DNA of 64,000 bases from Phylloscopus collybita (GCA_027886175.1 JAJNNQ010000023.1:9627001-9691000); one strand, 5' to 3'; shown: positions 37,066 to 49,292, numbered from the stretch's first letter. Numbers and translations are program-made. Notes: generated by a model not told the origin, from the letters alone.

Positions 37066-37881
37066 GATTCCAACTGAGGTTGTGCATACAGAGCACATGG
37101 CTGTTCCCACAAAACACCACACCTGGACACATTTATCCTGGAATAAAATGTGACTTGATACTACTCACTTTACTCCCTTGGAGAGTTCAGTTGCAGTGGC
37201 TTTAAAAGCCAATTAGGGTAACAGAACAACACTCTATTTATTCCACAATGAGTTGTGCAGGAATACAGATGATGGAATGAGTCCATCCCTAAAATTAAAC
37301 CTAGAAAAGCACACACTGAATTGTGTATATTAATAACCAGTATGTACCATTTCAGTGCTCAGAGGACCAAATGGCCTCCTGATTTCAACAACTCAGGTGA
37401 CTGTCAGCAGGATTTCCTCCCCAAAATATTGTTATCTAATCTGAAAGCTAGGCAGATATTTCAGTGGCTTGGACTGTGATTTATAGCCTGGTGTATCAGT
37501 CCAAACCTCCTGAATGATCTTAATTAAACTCAGGGTGAAAAATTAATCACCATAGTTATTTTATTGGGCATGACCAGAAAAAAAAAAAAACTTCAAATTT
37601 ACATAATGTCTAATAGAAAGTTCTTTAGTAGTCACATTGAGACTCAGATTATTAGTAATTATTTAACTTTCTCCTTTATCGTTGGGGGGGAACAGGCAGC
37701 ATTTTGGCACCAAGTTTCTAGACAGTGAAAGGGAAAGGGCTGCTTTGGTATCTCTGCCTTCTCCCACAGGTGGCCAGGCTCCATACCTGCTCCAGTCCAC
37801 TGCAGTAACCCCCAGTGTCTGCTCCTCTGCCCAGAAACACTTCTTTATCAGCACTCTGTCTCCAATAATCATTTTCCCAGC

Positions 37882-37921
37882 AATATATAATATTTATAAT
37901 AATAAATATATAATATTTAAT
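37882..37921. repeat. Forty-base pure A/T tract
   Basis: Only A and T for 40 bases, built from ATATAATATTTATAATAA-type words with internal near-palindromy. Low-complexity AT repeat. Confidence 0.8.
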
Positions 37922-38689
37922 GTATACCACTAATTAATCTCCAAGCTGTCCCTGCATGGAAATGATTTGTCATTGGTGCTGAGCAGGACTATGTGCAGGT
38001 TCTCAAACAGGCAGAACCTGGTGGGACAGGAGTTCCCCTGCAAATCCCTGCCCTTCAGGTGCTCCCAAACGAGCCCCACTTTGTGCCACCATCACATGCA
38101 CAGGACTCAGCTCTACCATTGCCATCTGCTCCCTTTGGGATGTCTCTGACACAAACCCTACACAGGATTGCTGGATGAAGTTGTTTTCATGCCTTGGGTC
38201 CCTCCAAGGTCCCTGGATGACAAACTGAGCCTCAAAGTAGCAGGTTGGTACCAGCCAAGCCCCTACCCTGCTGCTGGGGTGAAACAACCTCTCTCCACTC
38301 TCTGTGTGTTGTCTTGACTACTCTCTGAAGAGAAAGTTATCCAGGACGTCCTCACAGATCTCTGTGACCTCCTCAACTCATTGCAGCGTCTGAGTTACTG
38401 AAGAACAGGCTCTTCCTCTGAGGAGATGAACAAACTTCCCCTTGAGGTCCTGTCTGCACCTAAGAGGAGTCAGGGAGAGACAAAGCCACGGCAGGTCTCC
38501 TCAGAAGCCTCCCCCAGTCCTTCCCCCACGCTCCATGGGCAGGTTTTTCCCAAGACACTCCCTGGATGGCTGTGCCAGGAGCAGCAGCGTGCTGGGCTGG
38601 CCGCCTGTGCACAGTGATGCTGTAAATCCGAGCCACAGTGCGGGATGTGCTGTGGGACCCGCTGAGAACAGGGGAGCATTTTGACAGGG

Positions 38690-39090
38690 CTGTCCACATA
38701 GCAATGCATCAACCCAGAAGCGAGCCCCCAAGGCAAAGACAACAACCTGCTTTATCAAATGATCACCTTAATGAGCCAAGATTGCAACTAATAGACAATC
38801 GTGTGGGCTAATGGCTTGGTACGGAACCAGGGAAAACAGAATATGGACTGGCCTGAACTCTGCAAAACACAGCAGACTGTTTATACTGATATTCCTCAAG
38901 AATACCTGTAAGTAATGGTGAAATCGAGAAAGCATCCCAAAAATCCGCTTCACAAGGAAGTCAAGGAGCACCTGGCAAACTATGACGTGCTGCACTGCAT
39001 TTGCAAGCTAATCTGGAAAATTATTACACTACAAGAGTCCTTACTACAAGTTTCATCATCTGCAAGAAATCATTGGCTGATGATAATATC
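38690..39090. promoter_or_regulatory. Candidate conserved non-coding element with TAAT cores
   Basis: Dense non-repetitive DNA with CCTTAATGAGCC, CAACTAATAGACAATCG, GGGCTAATGGC and CAAGCTAATCTGG, four TAAT-type cores within about 250 bp. The left part of the 275-codon frame overlaps it. Enhancer identity would need conservation data. Confidence 0.3.
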
Positions 39091-39742
39091 AGCCAGAGAA
39101 CAGCCTGGATGCTCCTTTGTGGCCCTACTGAAGTGGCTCCCAGGCCGTGTGAGGTCACTCCCCACACTGAGGAGCCACAGGGGAGGGCTGAGCTGCTGTG
39201 CTGCCCTGAGCCCCCCTGACACACACAGCAGGCACCCTCAGCTCTCAGAAAAAAAACCAAAACTGAGGCAGAGATCAATTCACAAAAGAGGTCAGAGATC
39301 ATGTACAGCAGCTTGGAGGTTCCAGATTTTCTGGCCATCTACAATCTCACCGACAGGATCACCACACAGGAAATTTCATTTACAAGTGCTGTTCCTACTG
39401 GTCTTTAAGTCACCAAGGTCACAGCATGTCCTGACACTGCCAGGGCCACCCTGCCAACCTCCCCTGCAGCAGGACAGGCAGCACTTCCAGGCTTTTCTAA
39501 GTACAATGGGAAGTGGGAATGAAACACCATGGAGTAACTTAGACCCAATTGAACCCCCTGGTTTGGTAGCCCCAAAAGATAGGCCCCACCTCACAACCTG
39601 TGCCAAAGTGCCACTGGATGAAGACTCAAAGGATGCTCAGGCTGCACTGGACCTGTCCCAGAGGAGGGATGTTAGTGCAGTGTATATTTATACATCAGTC
39701 TTCAGAGAACAGCAATGCCCACTTGTCCTCAGACCTTTGTAG
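38915..39742 (+). other. Longest open frame (275 codons), no recognised protein
   Basis: Open from ATG to stop and the longest frame in the window. It shows no signal peptide, membrane segment, repeat or known motif. Its composition is rich in Ser, Pro, Leu, Arg, His and Gln, as in translations of non-coding DNA nearby. Its start lies in AT-rich element-like sequence and nothing promoter-like precedes it. Poly(A) signals close behind are absent. A chance frame or an unannotated lineage-specific transcript are the options; the first is favoured. Confidence 0.15.
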
Positions 39743-41775
39743 GCCTGGGGAGAGGTTTCCAGTTACGTGAATTTAGTGCAGGGTGACACCCAGAGATCTG
39801 ATTTCTTGAGAGAGATAATGTAGTCCAGGACTTTCTGGCAAGGAGCAGAAATGTCAGTGTGACAAGCTGATCACTTACTATACCATAACTTAATACATCC
39901 TGTGCGTGTTTGGGAGGATGTTTTTGATGAACTGGCAACCCAAATTAGCAAGGAATGTTTAGCATGTGCCTGGTCTTCTCATACATCAGGTATCAGGATT
40001 CACCTTGAATGGGAAGATCATTCCCTGAGCATGACTCCATTTGCTCTAGCATGGCAATTTATGACTCCAAGGTGCTTGGAGGGATGCGAGGAGAGGGGAA
40101 TGTCTGCAATTATTCAGGGAAAGCAGATGCAATCAGACAAGGCTGCACCACTGGCTCCTCTGAGCAGGGCAGCAGAGACAGCTCCCAGCATTGCCTCTTG
40201 GTGACCTGGACAAAAAATGGACAGCAATATCCTATTTTTCAAACAGAAGAGGACAGTTTGGGAGTGATTTGGAATGCTGCCTGATCCCAGACTGGTAACT
40301 AAGTCCTTCTTTTGTAAATCTCTATAAGAGTAGGAAGCCAGGTTGGTGATTTTTTGCTTCCAGTGAAACCATGGACTCTGCAATAATGGAATTAAATCCT
40401 GCAATGGTGGACTTAAATCCTGCAATCACAGAGGGAAGAAACAGGGTGGCCCCAGGAGTGTGGGCAGTATATAATTCAAACTGCAGAGGAGGACAGGTTT
40501 AGGCCTCCAGCTTTGTTATCTCACTGCAGTCAGATCCTGTTTACTAGACTGACAAACCCAACAGCTCAAGAAGTGAAACTGTTTACTTGTAGTAAACTGC
40601 TGATGCTCACAGCTTTTGCTCCATGTGCCTCTCGTGTTGCTTTCCCATCCTTCCAAATATAGTCTTCTGTGGCAGGCAAGGTCTGGAAGGCTTTTAAGCA
40701 GGAGTCTCTTCCCAAAGGGCACTGTGGAGTGCAGTTTGGCCTTTACATATCACTGGCACTCAGGATATAGAAAGAAATTATCTTTCTGGAGATTAGACAG
40801 GAATCCATACAAACTCAGAAACAGGCAGATTAATTGCTAGGAATAATATTACCAAACCTGTACATCATGTGCAGTGAGTGCTTGTGCAGGGTGGTTATGT
40901 GTGCCCATGTGTGTATCTTTACAGAGTAGGCTGAGTAGGTGTATGTACATAAAATCTGCCCAGAATTTCACAATTTAAGTTAACTGTGTGGAGGGCAAAG
41001 AAGGCAGAGAACAAAAGGATGCATCCACTTCTTCTATGAACTGGATGAATTGTTAGTCTGGGGAATCTCACTGACATGCCTGCCCAACCCATGGGTTCAG
41101 CTCCTGATCCTGGTGGTAGCCATGGGAAGTCCAAAAGCAACCTTTCCTCTTTCTCCTCCCTATGTTACCTGGACTCAGATTCTACCTAGAGCTTCTGTAG
41201 AAGAGGATTTCCAAGATCCAGAGAGGAAGAGTAGGGTTCTTAAAACAGAAAAGGATGGATGTGACATTATAAACCACCCAGCAATTTTCCAGTACAGAAG
41301 AGGTAGCCAGGTATTGCCAGGGCCCATGAGGCTGCCCATGGACTGAATGTGCTCTAAGAAAAGCAGCTGAACGAGGAGACATCGATGTCACAATGAAACC
41401 TGTGCTTCTCACAGGCAGTACTAAGTGGAATGCTGGCCCACTGAAGTCCAGGGGAGCTTTGTCATTGATTTAACTGGGGCTCATGTAGCAATGAGCTACA
41501 TTGCTGTAGGTGGTAACTAAACTGTAAATAAAGCTGTAACTCTTTGGACTTAGCCCACAACAATGTTTTGGGTTTTTTTTCCTGACTGGAAATTCAGGCT
41601 TGATACTGAGTAGGGAGAACACACTGACTCTAAAACCTCCTAGGGCAGACTGACATGGAAGACCAAGTTGATTCCAGGAACACAACTCACCTCTCTATTT
41701 TAGAAAAAGTTATTTGTGATCTGCAGAGCTCCAGTGTATAAAACATATATCAGATACAGATCAGAGCAGATCTGT
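39743..41775. other. No gene seen
   Basis: Contains the 21-bp tandem repeat and a short AGCAATG/CATTGCT stem near 41489. No gene or element recognised. Confidence 0.5.
40379..40429 (+). repeat. 21-bp tandem repeat, about 2.4 copies
   Basis: Units begin TGCAAT at 40379, 40400 and 40421 and share the ending TTAAATCC. The third unit is truncated after TGCAATCAC. Confidence 0.8.
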
Positions 41776-41786
41776 AAAAAAAAAAA

Positions 41787-41818
<32 letters not shown>

Positions 41819-41868
41819 AACCACCAAAAAAAAAACCACCCAAAAAAACCAAAACAAAAACAACAAAG

Positions 41869-41900
<32 letters not shown>

Positions 41901-41937
41901 AACAAAAAAAAAAAACCTCCAAACGAAAAAACCCTAA
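41776..41937 (+). repeat. A-rich low-complexity tract
   Basis: About 160 bp consist of A runs broken by G, CC, CACC and CAAC, starting with four AAAAAG-like units. Translation gives lysine-rich open frames with no meaning. It may be an expanded poly(A)-type microsatellite. Confidence 0.9.
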
Positions 41938-44900
41938 CAAATTCTTTGACATCAGCTGCAAAAAGAACATGACAGATGACAGCCCACTGGGTCCAGGGCT
42001 TTTAATTGCTCTCCATATAGATCTTGCTCAAGATGAGTTGGTTTGCTTTAGGAGTTGGCTCCTGAGCCCACACCTCCCAGATTACTGGGTGCTCCAGGAA
42101 CCTTCCAAACACCCAAAACTTTTACGGGGAAAGCACCAAATCACCTACTTTGCAAGGGAGAGCTGAGGATAATGGGGCTGAGATAAAGCTGGATCTACTT
42201 TCCTGCTCTCACTGACAATCTGGGCTTTCTTGTGACAAATCCTTCCCTTGTTTTATTTCCCAAAGCAGTACTGCCAGGCAGCCCAGCTGCTGGACAAAGC
42301 CAAGCCTGGGTGCTTACCTCGGGAAGGGACAGGGAAAGTCACAGCTGCACTCAAAAGTCAGGTAACAGAAAGAGGAGGGGAACAGGTCGTGAGTTTAGGA
42401 AAGAATTTGCTTTTGAGTTTTAAGCAACAACAATGTTAGTATGGACACCATTTTGGCATTTCTAAAAGCCAGCAGAAACCCCCTGCAGAATAATGAGGTG
42501 TGAAATGGTGATTCCTGAAACAAGTAATTTTTCTCTGGCCCATACTGCAAATCTGTGCTTGTCTAGCCTGTGCCACTCAGCAGAGCAGTGCAGTGTCATG
42601 GGACAAGTCACCAGATGTCCTGCTGACCACAAACATTCCTGGAGCTATGTGAGCAAACCCCTCAGCAGAATGCCAGCAGTACACAAACCTACACCTGAAA
42701 GACATACAGGTGTTTAGATCTCCTAATCTGAGCTCCAAATCTCACTCAGAGCCATCTTTGGTTCCTTGTGCATCTTTTGATCTAATCCTTGTCCTAACTT
42801 GTGTTGGTGATATTGCCACTGGCAACAGGCAAAGTCAGGAATGTAAGAACAAAGGAACATAGAACAGAGAGAGACCATCCAGGCCATAAAGCCCAACATC
42901 ATGAAAAACACATGAGCCTAAAACTTACCTGAATCTCTTACTTTGTCAAATAAAAGCTTTTACATCACCCTGTTAACAAACTGGTACAGATATTTTCAAT
43001 TTGGTCAGTGAAACTCCATTTGGGTGGTATTTTATGTAAAAAAAACTGTATCGATGAGATCAAAATTATTTTGCTTATTTTCACCTTTCAGATTAACAGG
43101 AAACTATGTTATTGCTACAGAATTAGTTGACTGGATTGATGCTGATTTAAGCTGGTGAGTATTGAAGTGGTTGACATCTCAAAGCCAAGCTTAAGATGAT
43201 CAATTCTGCATGTGAGAGCTCCACTGATTTCCCTGGCCTTGCACAGTGGGCAGATCAATCACACTCTGGACATCACAAGTGGAGAGACAGCACTTAACTA
43301 CCCTGCACGTGTCTGCTCATCAGGGCAGCACACAACTGAAATTCTGGCACTGATTGTCCAAGGGAAGATGAAATAAGAAAGGATCTACTCTCATCACTGT
43401 GAGACTCAAGATGTTCTAGAGACAGATACCAGACATAGAGACAGATACCAGTAAAGCTGCCATAAAAACCACCCAGTACTATTTGCTGGGAACCCTGTTT
43501 TTTCAGTAGCATCACACATAAAATGCCTGCTCCTGTTCCCATCAAAATTAAAAGCAGAATTCCCACTGTCTGGTCTAAGGATCAGGCCCATTATATATTT
43601 TTAAAAGTTAGATCAGCAGTTTGCAAAGTCTCTAAAGGGTTTTTTTGATGCTGCCTAATTAATACAGAAGCAAATAGACTATTTCTCAGGAGGTGAAAAG
43701 CAGGAATTATTTAAAAGCTGCCTTTAGGCAAACTACCAGGGAATAAGAAAAATGTAACTACTGGTTATGTCAGATTTCATTTTCCAGATCAAAATTCATT
43801 GTGTCAGCTCCTTTTCTTTGTTGTGATTCTTTAAAGATGTAATGAGAGCCCTGTGTGTGTAGGAAAAGAAGGTGCTTTGTGAGCAATGCAGCATCTTAGT
43901 GTACTTTTCCCCACCTAATAAGTATCTTCCAAATGGGAGTCTGTGAGGAAGGGCAAAAAAACAAAAGACAGAGGTGCTTCCCCTCTTCTCCGGGTTGCCT
44001 CTTCATGGGATAGGAAAGCTTTTCACACATTGAACTGTGCAATACAAGGCGTATTAGGGGTCAATTATTTAAGTGTTGCATGACTGTAACCCCTTACATT
44101 ACCTTCTGCATAAAAGAATAATAAAGGAACTCTTATCCAGAGGTCTTGTCTTTTAATTATGCAGATATAGGTTTGAGGGGATAGCAGAGCTGCAGGTAAA
44201 GTCCCACAGCAGGTCAGTGACAGGGCTAGGATTAGCCACAGTCCCCTGTTTTTCCCAGCACAGGCTGCCTCCAGATTTGCAGTTGCTGCAGTTTGGCACT
44301 GATCTGCTGAGACAATTGAAACTACATCTGCTCATACCAGGTCTGGCAACTCTTTTTAGAATTTATGGCTGGAGCACCAGAAGACCAGAAAGGCACCAAA
44401 CACCCAAGTGCTAGGGGAGGCCAATAAACTCAGCTTCCATTATCCCCTCTGAAACAACCCCATCTGAGAGGGAAAGTGATAGCAGAGCTACAGATACATC
44501 ATGCATTGGTAACTTAGAAAAGCTTACTTAGTGTAAGCTCTGTGTCTAAGAGGTTTGTGCTGCTTAATCCCATCTAAACCTGCTAAGACACTGCTTTTTA
44601 ATTCAAGGTTTGACAAGGGAGGGTGTTAAACCCCGTCCTGCACAAAGAAGCAAACAGTGTGAGGACCCTGTGAAAAGCACAGCAAGTCCAGTGTGAGGCC
44701 AAACTCAGCCTTGTGCCAGTCCCAGGCCTGTGGATGGGCAGAGGGAGGATTGGCAGGCACAGCACAGCCTGGCTGGATCCTGCTGGAATCAGTGGAGGTG
44801 CTGTGGCTGAGGGAAGGAGGTGGCTGCCCAGGGAACCCATAAAAAGGTGCTGCATGTTAACTCCAACAGCTGCAAGAACAAAACACAATTCCAGCCATGA

Positions 44901-46999
44901 AGCATGAAGTAGGCAGATGACCAACCAGAGAAAAAGCATCTGACCAGGAGTCTTTTCCACTTTGCAATGTTTTTCCTGCTTTGCTGCAGTAGTGCTGCAG
45001 AGGCTTTTCAAAACTGATTCACTCTGTGCTGCCTGGAGGACGTGGGAATCATTCTGGTGCAACAGGACAAGCAAAGGCCTCTGCATTATTCACTCCCACT
45101 ACACTGTCAGCTTTGTTGGTTCTCTCCATACACAGTACAAATTTCACCCACAGCAGTCAAAGCCCAGCTTTGCCCAGCCCAGCCCAGGTGTGTCTTTGCA
45201 GCAGCTCCTGCCTCCACTGCTGCTCCCTGGCCATGGTCTGGCTTTACAGCAAAGCTGCTGCTTAGCTGGTTTTCTTTTTGGGGTGTGACATGGGAATTTT
45301 GAAGACCCTTAAATATTCAAACTTGGGCTTAGCCAGTGAGATTCAGAAAGCATCAATATCTGTGCAGGCTGGCTCATCCTCCTGGATTTCTGGGATGCCC
45401 TCCAGGTACCTGAGGACTGTAAAGCAGAGAAAAGAGGAGAGTCAATAATTCACACTTTTACAGGACAGAATTTAGATAAGCCTGAGCAAACCAAGCTAGC
45501 CACGCACTCTGCTGGGGCTTAGCTGCATCAGTCCTTAAATATTTTGTCTGATGGCTCCTTGGAATTCTAAAGGAAAATTAAGAAGCTTGCTGTTTCAAGA
45601 GGTTTTGTAAATCTCCTTCATTTAATTCTCCTCATGTACTCTGTCTGGGTGTGTTCTCATTACAACTAGGAAAGACCTGAAGATCTTGCTTCCAGGTTCC
45701 TCAGTGTGGGGCTGATATTTGAATTCAAGTCATAAGAATGTGAACACAAAAGAACAAATGTTCAAGAATTTCCTTACTCACCAGATTTCCCTAGTTTTGA
45801 CTTAGATCTTGGTGACTCTACTGGTAATTTCTGTATTTTTTCACAACTACAGAGCCAAAACCATGTTTGATGTGAATGTGCTGAAATTTACATTTCTTCA
45901 AAGAGTTGTCTCTATTTGAATACAGTTGCTGTTTGGGCCTTAGATAGCCTTGAATAAAATAAAAGACTGATCTAACATCTGTGGAGTCAACAGGAATAAT
46001 TTCTGACTGCAGTGGGGTTTTGATCTCAAGTCTGTACAGCAAAGCAGGAACTGTGGCAGTAAAACTGAGAGTTACACTTCAGTCAGAAATGGCCAGGGAC
46101 AAATCCTGTTGTGCACCTCACTGACCTCTCAAGAACGTCTGAGACAAAATTCCTTTGCAAATATCATACAGGTGAAGTGCTGTGCAGAACAGGGCAAGTC
46201 ACTTTTTATGTGTCCTTCCAGGAAGTCTGGGATGTGATGGGGAGACAGAGAAATAAAGAATATCATTGGGACAGGCAGCTTTCAGTTCTTCTCTTTTCAA
46301 AAGAAGACAGGGGGAAAAAAAGAACAAAAAAGGGAGGGGGAAAAGGAACAAACCTTTGCCTGCTGAGAGGAGACTCTCATTTAGTCATTATTGTGGGAGC
46401 CTTGCAGGAATCCAAAGGAGATTCAGACGAGGACATTGACTTAAAATTATTTCATAGCCTTTGTAACATTTGCAGCAAACTAATGCAAGCAAGGACTCAT
46501 TTCTGTTAGTCAAGAAAGTGTTTATGTTGGCAGAAAATGTATCTTCAAAGCCTACTAATGCAGCATTACAAAAGACAACAGTAGATTACTCAAACGGGAG
46601 ATCAAACCTGTTTACTTGGATGAAAGAAATAGTCTAAGGCACCAAAGGGTGCAGCACCAGCTGACAGGCCAAACACTGAGTCCAATCCTGCAAATGCTTC
46701 CTCTTCTGAGGCCAAAAATCTTAATAACACAAATGGGAATATGTACAGCAGCTCTGTTATTTCTAGCTGTAGTTAGGAATAAAACCAATCAGGCCATTTG
46801 TCAAGGTGCAGCCATGCAAAACCCAGGGGCTTTATCTTAAATGACACAGAAAAGTAACATTTCCATTGAAGCTTTTGGGTTGCTTTAGCCACACACTGGC
46901 AGTCGCCCTTGCTAAGCAGAAAGTTGTTAGATTTTAATAAGCTCTCCTGGGACTGCTGGGCAGCAGGGACACTTCAAGACAGTTTATTACTATTTTCTC
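41938..46999. other. No gene seen
   Basis: Unique AT- to intermediate-composition DNA. 42840-42900 faintly resembles a CR1 3' UTR but not enough to call. 44000-44160 is AT-rich with ATAAAAGAATAATAAAGG. The 162-codon minus frame at 44598-45086 has no domain. Confidence 0.45.
43417..43451 (+). repeat. 19-bp tandem duplication
   Basis: TAGAGACAGATACCAG occurs twice with period 19 and no mismatch in the 16-bp core. Recent local duplication. Confidence 0.85.
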
Positions 47000-47440
47000 A
47001 CTCTCAGTCTCCCTTGGGTGACTTCTGGATTATCCATGCCAGGACAGAGACACTTGGGCTGCCTCCAGGCAGGACAGCTCGCTTCAGCGGAGCCTCTTCC
47101 TTTGTGTGAATGTGACCGTGCTGCTCTCAGCAGGCAGCCAGAGCGTCTCTGTCCCACATTCCTGACACTGGGACACCACTCCCATGCCGGGATGTGCACG
47201 GCACAGACATCCAGGCACGTTGCACAGAGCCAGCTTGAATAGGAATTGCCGGCCCCGAGCCAGAGCTAATAGGGCTGGCGGGACCTGAGCTGACTCCTGC
47301 AGTGCTGAGCGCAGGGAGCCAGGTCAGGAGCAGCGCTGTGCCCGCCCTGCAGCCGGGAGCGGGGCACAAAGAGGAGCTCAGCTCCTGCGGGTCTGTGAGC
47401 ACCAGCCACCCTTCGGCATTGCAGACCTGCCCCGGGGTTT
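47000..47440. promoter_or_regulatory. CpG-enriched stretch upstream of the solo LTR
   Basis: CpGs are spread through about 440 bp and are densest at 47230-47370 (for example GCCGGCCCCGAG and AGCCGGGAGCGGGG). The solo LTR begins about 130 bp further right. No TATA box or clear exon is seen. It could be a weak CpG island. Confidence 0.4.
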
Positions 47441-47563
47441 CAGATTACTCTTCCCACTGCTGATATCACCTAATTTCTCTCTTTACTCGAACCATCCTGG
47501 CCTCTAGCGTGCAATGGTGAGCTGAATGTGTTAGAAATTAATTTATAACAAAATTAAAATACT

Positions 47564-47569
47564 GCAGTG
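47564..47569 (+). repeat. 5' target-site duplication of the solo LTR
   Basis: The sequence gcagtg abuts the TGTTGCC start of the LTR. It matches ccagtg at 47871-47876 at five of six positions. Confidence 0.65.
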
Positions 47570-47770
47570 TGTTGCCACGATTCGTGCCTGCCATGTTTTG
47601 GTTTTAGGAAATTCTGTTCCCAGGGACCGAAACTGGTAAACAAAGTCACTCTCTGTAAGCTATCTTGTTTTCCACACGCTTTCCCACAGGAGGGACTTCA
47701 AGTGAGGGTCTCTGTGAGTGACCAATGGTTCCAGGGGTCCCACCTCTAAGGTGGGCACATTTGTAAAAAG

Positions 47771-47778
47771 TATAAAAG
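47771..47778 (+). promoter_or_regulatory. LTR TATA box
   Basis: TATAAAAG lies about 93 bp before the LTR end. It would place transcription initiation near 47800, inside the LTR. Confidence 0.55.
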
Positions 47779-47788
47779 AAGTTTGGAA

Positions 47789-47794
47789 AATAAA
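47789..47794 (+). terminator. LTR polyadenylation hexamer AATAAA
   Basis: AATAAA lies 11 bp after the TATA box, a compact arrangement seen in many small LTRs. It precedes the CpG- and pyrimidine-rich 3' tail. Confidence 0.5.
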
Positions 47795-47870
47795 CCTGCG
47801 GCTCCTTCTCAGAAGGCCACAGCAGCCTTCTGACGACTCCGCGTCTCCTCCTTCGTGTCCCACAGCGACA

Positions 47871-47876
47871 CCAGTG
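47871..47876 (+). repeat. 3' target-site duplication of the solo LTR
   Basis: The sequence ccagtg abuts the GCGACA end of the LTR and pairs with gcagtg at 47564-47569. The single mismatch is consistent with mutation after insertion. Confidence 0.65.
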
Positions 47877-49239
47877 AGTTACAGCCAATCTGCTGTAACA
47901 GTTTTCAGCCAGATGCTCAGGCTATCACAACCACCTAGTCTGAGCTCCTGATCAATGTGGGTCATAGAATTTCCTGCAGCCCGTTGGCAGGTTTAGCTCC
48001 AAGCATTATTTGTCAACACAACTCCAGCGTGGTTCTCCATCACCCCTGTGGTGGCTTGAGCAGGCCAGCCAAGCAGGATGGTCTGTTTAGGTAGCCAGCA
48101 GTGCTGTCTGCAAGATTCAGAGAGGTGCAGGAGGGTGCAGAGCACTGGCAGGTGCTGGGAGCTGTCAAAGGCTCCGAGAGCTGGGGCTGGGCTCTTGCAG
48201 CTCCTGTTGGCAGGGGCAGGAATCACAGTCCTGCCCCCAGCTGTAATGAAATCAAGTGGAGTTTTGCTTAAGTAAGGGCTGAGTCAGTCATGAGTCAGGA
48301 TTCATGGACTTGGCCCAAAACACACATACATTTAAAAATAATTGCCTTGAGTGCTTGGATAAGTTTTCAGCAACACTGAGGAGATGTGAATAATTTTGGT
48401 CCAGTAGGAAGATCAAAGAATGCTGCAAATATCCCTGTTACGCTGCCTCATGGGCACTGTCCAGCCCAGCCACAGCAGCTCTTTGCATCCCAGGGTGAGA
48501 ACCTCAATGCATGGGTGTCAGAGAGTGAAATCATACCTACTCTTTGATGTATTTATATGGGTGGAGATTCCAGGTCACGCAGTGAAATGGAATTACTCAC
48601 GCCCTTTTGTTCCCAAGGATTAAAGCCTTTATCTTCATATTCTCAGCAGGAATATCATAATGTTTCGGGAAAGGAACCCTAAGATCTACACCAGTTGCAT
48701 GCTACTGTTCTTTTAAATATATATGATATGTGGTTAGCCTTCAGGACAGAATGGAGAGGCATAAGAGCAAACAAATGAAGTAACAGTAAAGAGAGTGTGT
48801 GGCTGTGAACAGCCGAGTACAGCCCATTGGTACACGGTTGATCTTCCATTCCCTCACTCCCACGGAGCACTCATCACTTGTAATCATATGGGAAAACTGC
48901 ACCAGCAAAATAACGTATTGTTAATATTCCTATGTTGATTCTTTCCTGCCTGTGATATCTTGCCCTAGCTTGAAGAGCCCCAGGCACATCTATTACACAC
49001 ATCCAAAGGAGACAGTTCCTTATGGTTTGAAGGTAATGAGGAGATCCATGAAAGCATTTTCCTGCTTGGTACCAAGTTCATACCCTAAATCATAAGCATG
49101 ACCCTAACACACAAAGTAACTTTAGGAAGAGGAATAATTCACAAGGGAACAGGTATCAGCTATTCTGTAATAATTGGCTTTTTGCTTTCTCTACCCCCTT
49201 GGCAAATACAAAGTAAGCCAAAATAGTTTTCCCCTGCCA

Positions 49240-49240
<1 letters not shown>
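47877..49240. other. No gene seen
   Basis: Right flank of the solo LTR up to the A49 tract. No internal retroviral sequence follows the LTR. Frames are short. Confidence 0.5.

Positions 49241-49289
<49 letters not shown>
49241..49289 (+). repeat. 49-base A homopolymer
   Basis: Uninterrupted A, directly preceded by CTGCCAC and followed by GGGTGGGGGG. No AATAAA lies in the 40 bases before it, so retrocopy geometry is not supported. Its length in the assembly is uncertain because homopolymers are error-prone. Confidence 0.9.

Positions 49290-49292
<3 letters not shown>

Larger units (their letters stand above)
36301..38689. other. No gene seen
   Basis: Holds the small 37042 hairpin, an A12 run near 37579 and the AT tract at 37882. 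Frames up to 128 codons overlap on both strands and are uninformative. Confidence 0.5.
47570..47870 (+). mobile_element. Solo LTR of an endogenous retrovirus-like element
   Basis: A 301-bp unit begins TGTTGCC and ends GCGACA, the TGT...ACA termini expected of LTRs. It is flanked by near-identical 6-bp direct repeats: gcagtg before it and ccagtg after it. Inside, near the 3' end, are a TATA box (TATAAAAG, 47771) and a polyadenylation hexamer (AATAAA, 47789), followed by a C/T- and CpG-rich tail, the usual U3-R-U5 organisation in compact form. No primer-binding site, coding region or second LTR follows, so this is a solo LTR left by LTR-LTR recombination. A 6-bp duplication is typical of betaretrovirus-like (ERVK) integration, while 5 bp is typical of ERVL; one base differs, so a 5-bp reading with shifted ends is possible. 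Family assignment needs a repeat library. Confidence 0.75.

Noticed and set aside
41480..41520. Resemblance of AGCTACATTGCTGTAGG to the miR-221/222 family
   Set aside because: Only the first ten or so bases agree and the local stem is just 7 bp, so there is no precursor-like hairpin.
41716..41937. Lysine-rich open frame
   Set aside because: Translation of the A-rich low-complexity tract.
42840..42905. Possible CR1 3' UTR remnant
   Set aside because: Words such as GGAACATAGAACAG and AGACCATCCAGGCC resemble CR1 3' ends, but the match is short and no terminal repeat is seen.
44000..44160. Possible second LTR (CATAAAAG followed by AATAAA)
   Set aside because: No TG...CA borders or target duplications could be found around the TATA-like and AATAAA words.
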